DNA of 23,161 nucleotides, taken from the NCBI GenBank assembly GCA_025965635.1, contig JAOPWO010000026.1, positions 1 to 23,161 of the forward strand, in the 5' to 3' direction. Below, in pieces: positions 13,900 to 20,827 of this stretch (the stretch's first letter is position 1; the number at the start of each line of letters is the position of its first letter). The stretch is from Modestobacter sp. (lineage in GTDB: Bacteria > Actinomycetota > Actinomycetes > Mycobacteriales > Geodermatophilaceae). The notes beneath the pieces are model-generated. The model had not been told where the DNA came from. It did no database searches and worked only from the letters and a program-made list of their open reading frames with translations. Position numbers and translations under genes: made by a program.

Positions 13900-15060
13900 T
13901 CACCCTTCCGCTGCAACGTGCCGGGGAGTGCCGCACTCCGGGCAGAACCTCGCGCTGGCCCCGAGGGGCACCCCGCAGCCGGCGCAGCCGCGGACGGCGC
14001 TCGGCGACCGCGTTCCGCACTCCGTGCAGAACTTCGCGGTGGGCGCGTTGGCGGCGCCGCAGCCGGGACAGGTGCTCGTCGCGGACTCCGGGGAGCTCTC
14101 GGCATACCGGGATGCACGGCCCGGGCCCGGGAACGGGGGAGCCGCCGTCGTCGGGGTCTCCAGCGGCTGGGCGAACATCCTCGACGCCATGTCGCCGAAG
14201 ACGTTTCCGGCCGCGAGGCCCAGACCGACGCCCGCTCCCGCGGCCGCCATCCCACCGGAACCGGGGTTGTTGGCCAGGTCCCGCAGGATCCCGGCGGACT
14301 GCTGCCGCCCCCAGTCGGCCCCGAGGATGCCCATCACGCCCTTGTCGGCGAACGCTTCCTCCAACTTCCCGCGGTTCGGGTCGTTCTCCGGGATGTCGAC
14401 CGACTCCAGGTAGAAGTCGACGAGCCGTACGCCGTAGTCGTCCGCGACCGGGGCCAGCCGCTCGGTGACCGAGCGGGCGATGGCGGTCTTCTCCACGCAG
14501 ACCTCGAGGATCTCCTGGCCGGAGTCCTTGATGTGCTGGGCGATGGCGTCCTTGACGTGCTGGAGGAACGCCGAGCGGAAGTAGGAGCTGAGGTCTGCGT
14601 CGCTGAGCAGCTGGAGGTTGCTGCCCACCAGCTTGACCAGGAACCTCTTCGAGTCGTCGACCTGCACCGAGTACGAGCCGCGGGCCTGGATGCTCGTCTG
14701 CAGCCGCAGCACGGGGTCGCGCATCTGGATCGGGGTGTCGGTCCCCCAGAGCAGGCCGAGCTTGTGGTCCTTGCTGACGAAGTAGACCTTGGCGCTGAAC
14801 GGGCTGACCCCGCCGGTCAGCCGGCGCCGGATGCTACCGATGAACGGGTGGTTGTTCGTGTTCAGCGTGTACCGGCCACCGGAGAAGACCGCGACAGCGA
14901 CACCGTCCCGGACGAAGACCGCATCTTCGGACTCCGAGACGATCAACTGGGAGTTGTCGTTGAAGTCCTCCCCGGTGAACTTCCAGACGAGCAGTTGCTT
15001 GGTCCCGAGCCCCCCGTCCAGGCTCGCCGACTCGTTCTTGATGACGTCATAGATCTTCAT
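13900..15060 (-). CDS. SPFH-domain (YdjI/virion-core-like) protein with two zinc ribbons
   Basis: The product is a 386-aa protein. Residues about 1-240 form an SPFH/Band-7-like domain of the YdjI/virion-core type (DVIKNESASLDGGLGTKQLL, ALVF-like VFVRDGVAVAVFSGGRYTL, GVRLVDFYLESVDIPENDP). A Gly/Ala-rich linker (about 265-290) follows. The C-terminus has two zinc ribbons: C331, C334, C345, C348 and C359, C362, C373, C376. SPFH proteins form membrane-associated rings or scaffolds. In Bacillus, YdjI works with the PspA homologue YdjF and zinc-ribbon protein YdjG at stressed membranes. The start ATG at 15060 has AGAGG 5 nt upstream. It lies 21 bp after the ParB-like gene and next to the four-TM gene. 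It would be a cytoplasmic, membrane-recruited scaffold; this role is inferred from the family. Confidence 0.88.
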   Translation of the reverse strand: MKIYDVIKNESASLDGGLGTKQLLVWKFTGEDFNDNSQLIVSESEDAVFVRDGVAVAVFSGGRYTLNTNNHPFIGSIRRRLTGGVSPFSAKVYFVSKDHKLGLLWGTDTPIQMRDPVLRLQTSIQARGSYSVQVDDSKRFLVKLVGSNLQLLSDADLSSYFRSAFLQHVKDAIAQHIKDSGQEILEVCVEKTAIARSVTERLAPVADDYGVRLVDFYLESVDIPENDPNRGKLEEAFADKGVMGILGADWGRQQSAGILRDLANNPGSGGMAAAGAGVGLGLAAGNVFGDMASRMFAQPLETPTTAAPPFPGPGRASRYAESSPESATSTCPGCGAANAPTAKFCTECGTRSPSAVRGCAGCGVPLGASARFCPECGTPRHVAAEG

Positions 15061-15081
15061 GTGGCCTCTTGTCGGCTCCGG

Positions 15082-16050
15082 TCAGTCACGGAAGGGCAGA
15101 TGGTGGATCCCGAGCAGCCGCGCCTGCTCCAAGCGGTGACGCCCGCCGGTCACGTCGAGTTTCCCGTTCGGTCGGACGCCGCCGCTCTTGATGGCGTCCG
15201 AGCCCAGGAAGTAGTCCCAGACGCCCGCGAGGCTCTCGTGCCCGGCCAGACCGTGCCGGGCGTCGTGGGCTGCGAAGTCCTCGCGCGTGGCGCCGGTGGC
15301 GAGGCCGGGGGCGATCGTGTCGTCCCACCGCTGCACGGCGTAGCCGATGTCCTCAGCGGGTCCCGACGGGCGGTAGCCGAGCACGGGGTTGTCCGCGAAG
15401 TCGAACTCCTCGACGGCGCCCAGCCTCAGGCCGCGCGCGCTCAGCTGCTCCGCCAACGCCGCGTTCTCCGGCACGTTGCGCAGGTCCGCAGCCGCTCCGC
15501 CGTCACCACGGACGGCGTCCATCGCGGCACGGTCACCATCGTCGACGGGCGGCACTGTGTCCTCGATGAGCGGATCCGTGGCGTCGTCCTCCAGCGGCTG
15601 CTCAGCACGTGCTGACCCGTCGGACGCGGCGTCCGCCGCCGGCGGCCCGGCATCGGCGGACGACGACTCCTCCGCCAGGTCCCAGGTGGGGGCCGCAGCA
15701 TCGGGGGTCCCCTCGGACGGCGGGGGATGATCGTCCTCGCGCAGCTCGAGCACGTCGCCTTCGGTCCATGGCCTCGGCTCCCCGTCACCGGCTACCGGCA
15801 ACTCCCGCTGCTCGGCCGGACCCGCCCCGTCCTCGGCCGACAGGAGGAGCAGGTCCTCGCGCTGCGGCTCCCCGCTCGGGTCGGTGCCACCGCCGTCCTC
15901 CGCGAGCACGGACACGTCGGCGACGGGGGCTGCCTCGCTCGGATCCGGTCCCGGCTCGAGCAGGACCGGCTCCACCGTGTCCACCGCCGGGGTGTCCGAG
16001 CCGGCGGGCGACCAGTCCGGGACCGGCGACGCCGGCAGGTCCTCACGCAC
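15082..16050 (-). CDS. Acidic disordered protein with C-terminal ParB-like GRHR domain
   Basis: The product is a 322-aa protein. Residues 1 to about 200 are strongly acidic, rich in Asp, Glu, Pro, Ala and Ser, and look disordered. The last about 110 residues are folded. They contain GYAVQRWDDTIAPG, VWDYFLGSDAIKSGGV and DVTGGRHRLEQARLLGIHHL. The GGRHR(303-306 region)-x-E-x-ARxLG pattern is that of ParB/Srx-like domains, which bind nucleotides and DNA and sometimes act as nucleases or kinases. Similar domains end some actinobacterial polymorphic toxins. The GTG start overlaps the ATPase stop by 8 nt with no good ribosome site, so translation is likely coupled to the ATPase. This suggests the two proteins are needed in proportion. 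Activity is unproven. Confidence 0.82.
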   Translation of the reverse strand: MREDLPASPVPDWSPAGSDTPAVDTVEPVLLEPGPDPSEAAPVADVSVLAEDGGGTDPSGEPQREDLLLLSAEDGAGPAEQRELPVAGDGEPRPWTEGDVLELREDDHPPPSEGTPDAAAPTWDLAEESSSADAGPPAADAASDGSARAEQPLEDDATDPLIEDTVPPVDDGDRAAMDAVRGDGGAAADLRNVPENAALAEQLSARGLRLGAVEEFDFADNPVLGYRPSGPAEDIGYAVQRWDDTIAPGLATGATREDFAAHDARHGLAGHESLAGVWDYFLGSDAIKSGGVRPNGKLDVTGGRHRLEQARLLGIHHLPFRD

Positions 16051-18745
16051 GGGCCGCCGCCCCGGGCCGGCCCGCCTGCAGGGTCCGCCGGATCAGGCCG
16101 TCGGTCAGCGGAATCCGGGTGTAGTACTTGACGAATCGCAGGAAGTTCAGCCGGATGGCCGACGCCAGCTCGGCCGAGTAGTCGAGCCCGGGGGGCAGTT
16201 CCGCCCTGATCAGCGGGTCGATGCGGCGATAGACGCCCTGGAGCTCCTCGAGCTGCGCGGACTCGGTCGTGAGATGGGCCAGGAAGACCCGCCGGGCGAT
16301 CTCCCTGCTCATCTCGTTCAACGAGACGTCCCAGCTGTCGAGGAATGCGCACTCCCGGTAGGGCACGAGGAGGGCGGCGTTGTCCCGCCAGTAGGTCAGG
16401 GTGCGCGCGATCTCCTCGTCGGGCACGAAGACCCGGATCCCGCGATCGGAGCGCGCATCGGGCAGCGTCACCTCTTCCGGCTCCTCCAGGCGCTCGTAGA
16501 ACAGCATCGCCTGCCCCGGGCGCAGACGGGCCAGCCTGTGCTTCTGGGCGTCGGCCATGTTCGTGCTCTGGGCGAAGATCTCCTTGTCCTCGGCCTCCAC
16601 GAGCCGGAAACCCACCTTGATGTTGGTCAGCGCGACGATGTCGCTGGACACCTTGCGGGGCGACTGGTCCGCGACCACCAGACCCACCCCGTAGGAGCGC
16701 AACTCGGCCAGCATCCGTCGAAGGAGCGCCTTGGCGATCGCCGCCGGGTCCGCATCGCCGTGCTGAGAGCCCCGTTCCCGCGCATCCAGGAGGACATGCG
16801 CCTCCTCCAGCAGCAGGACGTTCTTGAGCTTCCCGTCGCCGGCGAGGTTGCCGTTCACGTAGCTCATGACGTTGAGCAGGAGGAGCGCGATGATCAGCGC
16901 CTTCTCCTCAGGATTTTCCACTGCGGCCAGTTCCACCACGGTCGGCCTCGTCATGAGGTCGGCGATGGGGATCGTCTGGTGGTTGTCGAACAGGCGCACG
17001 AGGCTGTTCAGGCGCACCTGTCCGGCCCGCCCGATGTTCTGGGCCTCCCCCACGTAGCCGATCCGCTCGAACGTCTCGCGGAAGACCGCGAGGAAGTCGA
17101 GCATCCCGAACGTCTCGCCCGGGTCGGCGGTGGTGTACGAGTCGAACCACCGGTGCTTGGAGTAGGCGTTGGCGATCGCTTCCTCGAAGATCCGGTCCAG
17201 CGGGGACGCCATCGTCACCGCGGCGGAGAACGCTGTCTTCAGCGTCGACTTGTAGCTCTCCAGCCGCACGTTCTCCGGCGGGGTGAAGGGGTTCATGATG
17301 AACGGGGAGACGGAGTTCTTCCCCGGGGTGAAGACCTGGAGGTCGGGGATGGTCTCGATGAGGGCGCGGTACTCGGTCTTGGCCGGCTCGATCACGAGGA
17401 AGGGGATCCCGTGCTCGCGCCACAGCTGGTCGAGCATCCCCACGATGAACGTCGTCTTGCCCGACCCGGGCGTTCCGGTGACGAAGGCGTGCTTGGCGAG
17501 GTCGTCGCGGTTGAACCCGATCGACACCCGCCGCTGACTGGAACTGAGCTCGCCCACCTGGATCTCGCTACCGCCGACCACCCCGGCGCTGAAGTTCCGG
17601 CTGGCCCGGACGGTCTCGTTCACCTTGAACCCGGCGCCGACGCGGGAATTGGCCACGGGTAACCGGAAGATCTCGGACGCCTCTCCCGCGGTGAGCAGGA
17701 ACGGCAACCGGCAGAACGCCGGTCCCGGGGCCCCCCCGGCCCAGGCCTGGGACCGGCTCGACCGCTCGAGCAGCAACTCGTTGACCCTCCACGGCAACCC
17801 GGCCACGCCCCGGTAGGCGGGCAGCAGTTCTCCGGAGACCTCCAGGACCCGCGGCGTGAAGGCCTGCTCCGCCGACACGGAGGCGAGGTGGCTGGAGACC
17901 CGGCTCGCCACCACTGATGCCGACACGCGAGGGCCGGCCACCACGATGTTGAACAGGAACAGCGGTCCGGCCTTGTGCCGGTCGTAGTACTCGTAGACCC
18001 GGGAGCGCTTCGCCGCGGAGAGCAGGCTCACGTGGCCCAGCGTCTGGTCCGCGATGCCGGACCCGAGCATGTGCAGAGCGGTGCTCGTCTGTTCGACCGC
18101 AGCCTGCTCACCGGGCGACAGCGTGGTCGGGATCAACTGGACGGACACCGTGCACCCGGGGTGCTCCACCATGGCCCCGGCGATGCGGCTCAGGTCGCCG
18201 GTGGCCTCGGGCAGGCGGTCGAACGCCAGCACCCTCGGCAGGACCGCGTTCTGCAGGTCGTCGATCCACGCGTCCTTGACCAGGGCCAGGATGCGTCCGC
18301 CCGGCTCGGGCGCCACCCCTGCGGCGTACGTCTCGGCGGAGATGACGGCATGGTCGAAGTCGCCGGCCGCGAGCGCGGTGAGGACCAGAGCCTGCATCTG
18401 CTCGAGGCGCGCCCCCGCCTCGGCGCGGTCGCCGCCGATCATGCGGCCGACGAGGAACAGCCGGACGTCTGCCGCGTGCGGCTGGTCCGCCACCGGGCGA
18501 CTGGCCCACAGCAGCTCGACGCAGCAGCCACTGTCCAGGCCGGCGCCGGGATAGCACATCTGGTGGATCTCGATGAGCAGCCGGGCGAAGTCCTCGCGGC
18601 TGTGCTCGACGACTCCCGAGACGTCCCCGTCGTCGGCCAGGAGCGTCACGTGCGGGATGCGCAGGATCTCGACCACGAAGGTGCCGATGACCTCACCACC
18701 CACCAGCGTCGCGAACGCGAGCGGAGCCCCCGGTCCCTGCACCAT
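16043..18745 (-). CDS. HerA/VirB4-like P-loop ATPase
   Basis: The product is a 900-aa protein. A 400-residue N-terminal region of unknown fold precedes a FtsK/HerA-superfamily motor. Its Walker A is GTPGSGKTT (about 424-432), preceded by KHAFV. The Walker B VLLLEEAHVLL (about 643-653) ends in the E-E-A-H typical of HerA/VirB4. The sensor region VVADQSPRKVSSDIVALTN follows, then FRL. Such hexamers pump DNA or protein, or work with nucleases in anti-phage systems. No NurA, SIR2, relaxase or type IV secretion gene is nearby. I start at the ATG at 18745 because GGGAGGG lies 6 nt upstream; a GTG-like start at 18811 would lie inside the hairpin at 18784-18821. It follows the two-TM gene and is coupled to the ParB-like gene. 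Confidence 0.9.
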   Translation of the reverse strand: MVQGPGAPLAFATLVGGEVIGTFVVEILRIPHVTLLADDGDVSGVVEHSREDFARLLIEIHQMCYPGAGLDSGCCVELLWASRPVADQPHAADVRLFLVGRMIGGDRAEAGARLEQMQALVLTALAAGDFDHAVISAETYAAGVAPEPGGRILALVKDAWIDDLQNAVLPRVLAFDRLPEATGDLSRIAGAMVEHPGCTVSVQLIPTTLSPGEQAAVEQTSTALHMLGSGIADQTLGHVSLLSAAKRSRVYEYYDRHKAGPLFLFNIVVAGPRVSASVVASRVSSHLASVSAEQAFTPRVLEVSGELLPAYRGVAGLPWRVNELLLERSSRSQAWAGGAPGPAFCRLPFLLTAGEASEIFRLPVANSRVGAGFKVNETVRASRNFSAGVVGGSEIQVGELSSSQRRVSIGFNRDDLAKHAFVTGTPGSGKTTFIVGMLDQLWREHGIPFLVIEPAKTEYRALIETIPDLQVFTPGKNSVSPFIMNPFTPPENVRLESYKSTLKTAFSAAVTMASPLDRIFEEAIANAYSKHRWFDSYTTADPGETFGMLDFLAVFRETFERIGYVGEAQNIGRAGQVRLNSLVRLFDNHQTIPIADLMTRPTVVELAAVENPEEKALIIALLLLNVMSYVNGNLAGDGKLKNVLLLEEAHVLLDARERGSQHGDADPAAIAKALLRRMLAELRSYGVGLVVADQSPRKVSSDIVALTNIKVGFRLVEAEDKEIFAQSTNMADAQKHRLARLRPGQAMLFYERLEEPEEVTLPDARSDRGIRVFVPDEEIARTLTYWRDNAALLVPYRECAFLDSWDVSLNEMSREIARRVFLAHLTTESAQLEELQGVYRRIDPLIRAELPPGLDYSAELASAIRLNFLRFVKYYTRIPLTDGLIRRTLQAGRPGAAARA

Positions 18746-18783
18746 CAACGGCCCTCCCCCTTGGACGTCGTCGTGGAAGCCCT

Positions 18784-18821
18784 GTCCTGCCGGGTGGGCG
18801 CGAGGCCGCACCCGGCAGGAC
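18784..18821 (-). terminator. Perfect 13-bp hairpin inside the cassette
   Basis: Arms gtcctgccgggtg (18784-18796) and cacccggcaggac (18809-18821) are perfectly complementary with a 12-nt loop. It starts 11 nt after the stop of the two-TM gene and ends 38 nt before the ATPase ATG. It could be a partial terminator, an mRNA processing or stability element, or an attenuator that sets a lower or separate level for the ATPase block. Confidence 0.7.
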
Positions 18822-18832
18822 CGAGCCCGGAG

Positions 18833-19516
18833 TCAGACCAGCGACTTCTTCTCGCGGATCAGCTGGCGAGCGCCCTGCAGCGACCGGGAGACCAGCCCCT
18901 CGTCGCGGATCGCCGAGGTCACCGAGGTGCCCCCGGACGTGGTGAGCTTGAACAGCTCGAGGTTCACCGTCTTCGAGCTGCCCCCGACGTCCGACACCTT
19001 GATCGAGTCGCTCTGGGTGGAGATCGAGACGACGTCGCGGTAGAAGTACTCGTCGGTCTGCTCGCTCACGCGGTCCTCCTCGACCAGCGAGAACTGGAGC
19101 TTGTAGGAGTACAGCTGCTGCTCGCTGAACAGGAGCACCACGCCCTCGTACCGGGGGGACCGGAAGATCCCGTCCTTGCCGCGCTTGACCGTCTGGCTCT
19201 GGAACACGTAGCCGTCGATCAGCACCGGGTCGATGACCTTGACCTGGTCCTCGTCCAGGCCCAGCTTGGCGATCGCGCGCTGCTGGGACGAGCGGACGAC
19301 GCTCAGGGCCGCGCGGTCGATCTCCTCGTCGGTGGGACGGCCGACCAACTGGAAGTAGATCAGCGCCGCACCGCCGGCGAGGAGCAGCAGCCCCAGCAGT
19401 TTCCCTGCGCCCGGCGCCGTCATGAGCGCGAGGAGACCCAGAGCAGCGAGGGCGATGCCCGGCTTGAGGCTCATCGGCTTGAAGTACTTCCGGTTCTTCT
19501 TGTAGTCCAGCTCCAC
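18833..19516 (-). CDS. Two-TM protein with cytoplasmic beta-rich domain
   Basis: The product is a 227-aa protein. A short basic N-terminus (DYKKNRKYFKP) leads into a hydrophobic hairpin at about residues 21-58, which would be two close transmembrane helices. A soluble domain of about 165 residues follows. It has alternating hydrophobic strands (GVVLLFSEQQLYSYKLQFSL, EYFYRDVVSISTQSDSIKVS, KTVNLELFKLTTSGG) and resembles a bacterial PH-like or YcxB-like fold by eye only. I place the start at the GTG at 19516, eight nt after GGAAGG. A GTG three codons earlier (19525) is in frame but abuts that ribosome site. It lies 40 bp after the TPR gene. I do not recognise the family; a membrane anchor or sensor is the natural guess. 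Confidence 0.85.
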   Translation of the reverse strand: MELDYKKNRKYFKPMSLKPGIALAALGLLALMTAPGAGKLLGLLLLAGGAALIYFQLVGRPTDEEIDRAALSVVRSSQQRAIAKLGLDEDQVKVIDPVLIDGYVFQSQTVKRGKDGIFRSPRYEGVVLLFSEQQLYSYKLQFSLVEEDRVSEQTDEYFYRDVVSISTQSDSIKVSDVGGSSKTVNLELFKLTTSGGTSVTSAIRDEGLVSRSLQGARQLIREKKSLV

Positions 19517-19556
19517 GACTGACACCTTCCGTTTCTGATGGGTACTTCTGGCGAAC

Positions 19557-20168
19557 TCAGTGGGACGTGAGGGAACCGAACGGCAGCGCCGCCGGGTCCA
19601 CTCGCAGCAGTTCGAACAGCAGACGGACGTCCTCGCCGGTCACGTGGTGGGCGATCGCCTGCTGCAGCAGAGCGGCCCAGGAGGGTGAGCAGTTGAGTGA
19701 CTTGCGTTCGTAGTAGTCGTACCGGAGGTAGGCGAGGAAGTACGAGTAGATCCCCCGGTCCTCGAGCTTCAGGGCCGCCTCGAGATAGGCCTCTGAAGCG
19801 CGGATGGTGGCCAGCGGGGCCAGGAACGCCTTCTTGCCGCGCAGCATGGCGATGGCCGCGTAGAAATAGGTCTCGCTGCGCTCGAGGTCGTCGTCGATCG
19901 CCGTCTCGAACCGCTGCAGGGCCTGGTCGTAGAGCCCCAGCCCCAGGAAGCACATACCGAGGGAGAGGGCGACCCCCGGATTGCTCGGCTCCTGCGCCAG
20001 CGCGTCCTGGTACGTGCGGACATGAGATTTGAGGTCACCGGGCAGCAGGTCGCGGAGACCGGACAGAGAACTGATGATGACCTGACGACCGCAATATCGA
20101 CAGGACGCCATGTCGGTGGACCAGGGACCACCACAACCGGGACAGGTTAGGTCGACGACACGCTGAAT
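19557..20168 (-). CDS. Zinc-ribbon/TPR protein, apparent ATT start
   Basis: The product is a 203-aa protein. The N-terminus is a four-cysteine zinc ribbon (C9, C12 in TCPGCGGP and C23, C26 in CRYCGR). The rest is helical TPR-like repeat (YQDALAQEPSNPGVALSLGM, YDQALQRFETAIDDDLER, ASEAYLEAALKLEDRG), a protein-binding scaffold. An ATG at 20111 would cut the ribbon in half and has no ribosome site. Upstream in frame are only GAC, ACC and similar codons, then ATT at 20168 with GGAGG exactly 5 nt before it, and a TGA six codons earlier at 20184-20186. ATT is therefore the best start. It is the first gene of the cassette and follows a long AT-richer intergenic region. Its ribbon parallels Bacillus YdjG and the ribbons of the SPFH protein. 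Confidence 0.82.
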   Translation of the reverse strand: MQRVVDLTCPGCGGPWSTDMASCRYCGRQVIISSLSGLRDLLPGDLKSHVRTYQDALAQEPSNPGVALSLGMCFLGLGLYDQALQRFETAIDDDLERSETYFYAAIAMLRGKKAFLAPLATIRASEAYLEAALKLEDRGIYSYFLAYLRYDYYERKSLNCSPSWAALLQQAIAHHVTGEDVRLLFELLRVDPAALPFGSLTSH

Positions 20169-20170
20169 GA

Positions 20171-20178
20171 CTTCCTCC
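20171..20178 (-). promoter_or_regulatory. Ribosome-binding site deciding the ATT start
   Basis: The minus strand reads GGAGGAAG here, a near-perfect Shine-Dalgarno sequence, and its GGAGG core ends 5 nt before ATT (20168-20166). No other start codon lies at useful distance in this frame. A GTG 10 nt further on is out of frame with the zinc ribbon. Confidence 0.7.
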
Positions 20179-20614
20179 CCCCGTCACCGCCGGACATGGC
20201 ATCACCGCACTGATTGCGGAAAGCCGGGGCACTGGAGAAAAGTTAGCACGCCCGAGGAATGCAACTGGACGCGAAACGCATGACCGGTGTGATCCGTATC
20301 ACCACCATTATCATCACCCTCGGTGCCCACAAAAATAGACAAGAACACCACCAGCCACTTGTATCCCACCGGGCGCTGCGCATTGATCTCGCCAATTCGC
20401 GGTCGGCTCCGCGCCGGCTCCGTGATGGTGCGGATCCGACGCCCGCCGCCACCGCCGAGTTGCCGTCACACAGCGTCAGTGCGGCCATGCGCGCGGCCGG
20501 CCCTCCCGTTCCCGGAAGCGGAGGGTCGACTGCGCGATCGGGCGGTCGTCGGCTCTTCACGGCCACTGCTACGAGCCGTGCGATGACCACCCTGGTCCAC
20601 ACCGGCACCGGCCG

Positions 20615-20650
20615 GGTGCTCGGCGTTGCGCGAGCACCTGCGCGAGCACC
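20615..20650. repeat. Hairpin plus tandem copy of an 8-bp word
   Basis: GGTGCTCG (20615-20622) faces CGAGCACC (20631-20638) across an 8-nt loop, and CGAGCACC occurs again directly at 20643-20650. A 12-bp unit, tgcgcgagcacc, is thus tandemly repeated (20627-20650), with a decayed third copy to 20662. This could be an operator array or a decayed coding repeat (EHLREHLREQ in one plus-strand frame). Confidence 0.55.
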
Positions 20651-20809
20651 TGCGCGAACAGCTACCGGCGGCTGCTGCTGCGCGCCGCGACGAGCCCGGT
20701 TGTCCCACCGGACGGCACCACCGGGCGTGGTCGCCCCCTCCGTGCCGGTCGGTGACCGCCCGGAGGCCGCGGAGGACCGCAGCTGCACCCGGCGACGCCC
20801 GCCGGCGCA

Positions 20810-20825
20810 CAGGGCTCCGCCCCTG
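20810..20825 (-). terminator. Weak hairpin after the LarA-family gene
   Basis: caggg and ccctg arms with a 6-nt loop begin 2 nt beyond the minus-strand stop at 20828. It is short and has no T-tract, so it is only a possible terminator for the operon entering from the right. Confidence 0.3.
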
Positions 20826-20827
20826 GG

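Larger units (their letters stand above)
20169..20827. other. 659-bp intergenic gap, AT-richer, no supported gene
   Basis: This gap lies between the zinc-ribbon/TPR start and the LarA stop. Open frames on both strands exist here, but none has a recognisable protein, ribosome site or family motif. Positions about 20220-20400 are clearly richer in A and T than the rest of the window, fitting a promoter region or foreign DNA. A small hairpin ccgca-ctgat-tgcgg (20205-20219) lies in the leader of the TPR gene. The repeated 8-bp word at 20615-20650 is listed separately. Confidence 0.6.

Noticed and set aside
15884..17662. 592-codon plus-strand frame opposite the ATPase
   Set aside because: No domain, skewed His/Val/Gly/Arg composition, and fully antisense to a gene with intact Walker motifs.
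16043..18745. ATPase as part of a conjugative or type IV secretion element
   Set aside because: No relaxase, coupling protein, VirB-like subunit, integrase or attachment site is visible, and its neighbours are SPFH and membrane proteins.
18746..18811. Longer start for the HerA-like ATPase at 18811
   Set aside because: It would fall inside the 13-bp hairpin and lacks a ribosome site; the ATG at 18745 has GGGAGGG at proper distance.
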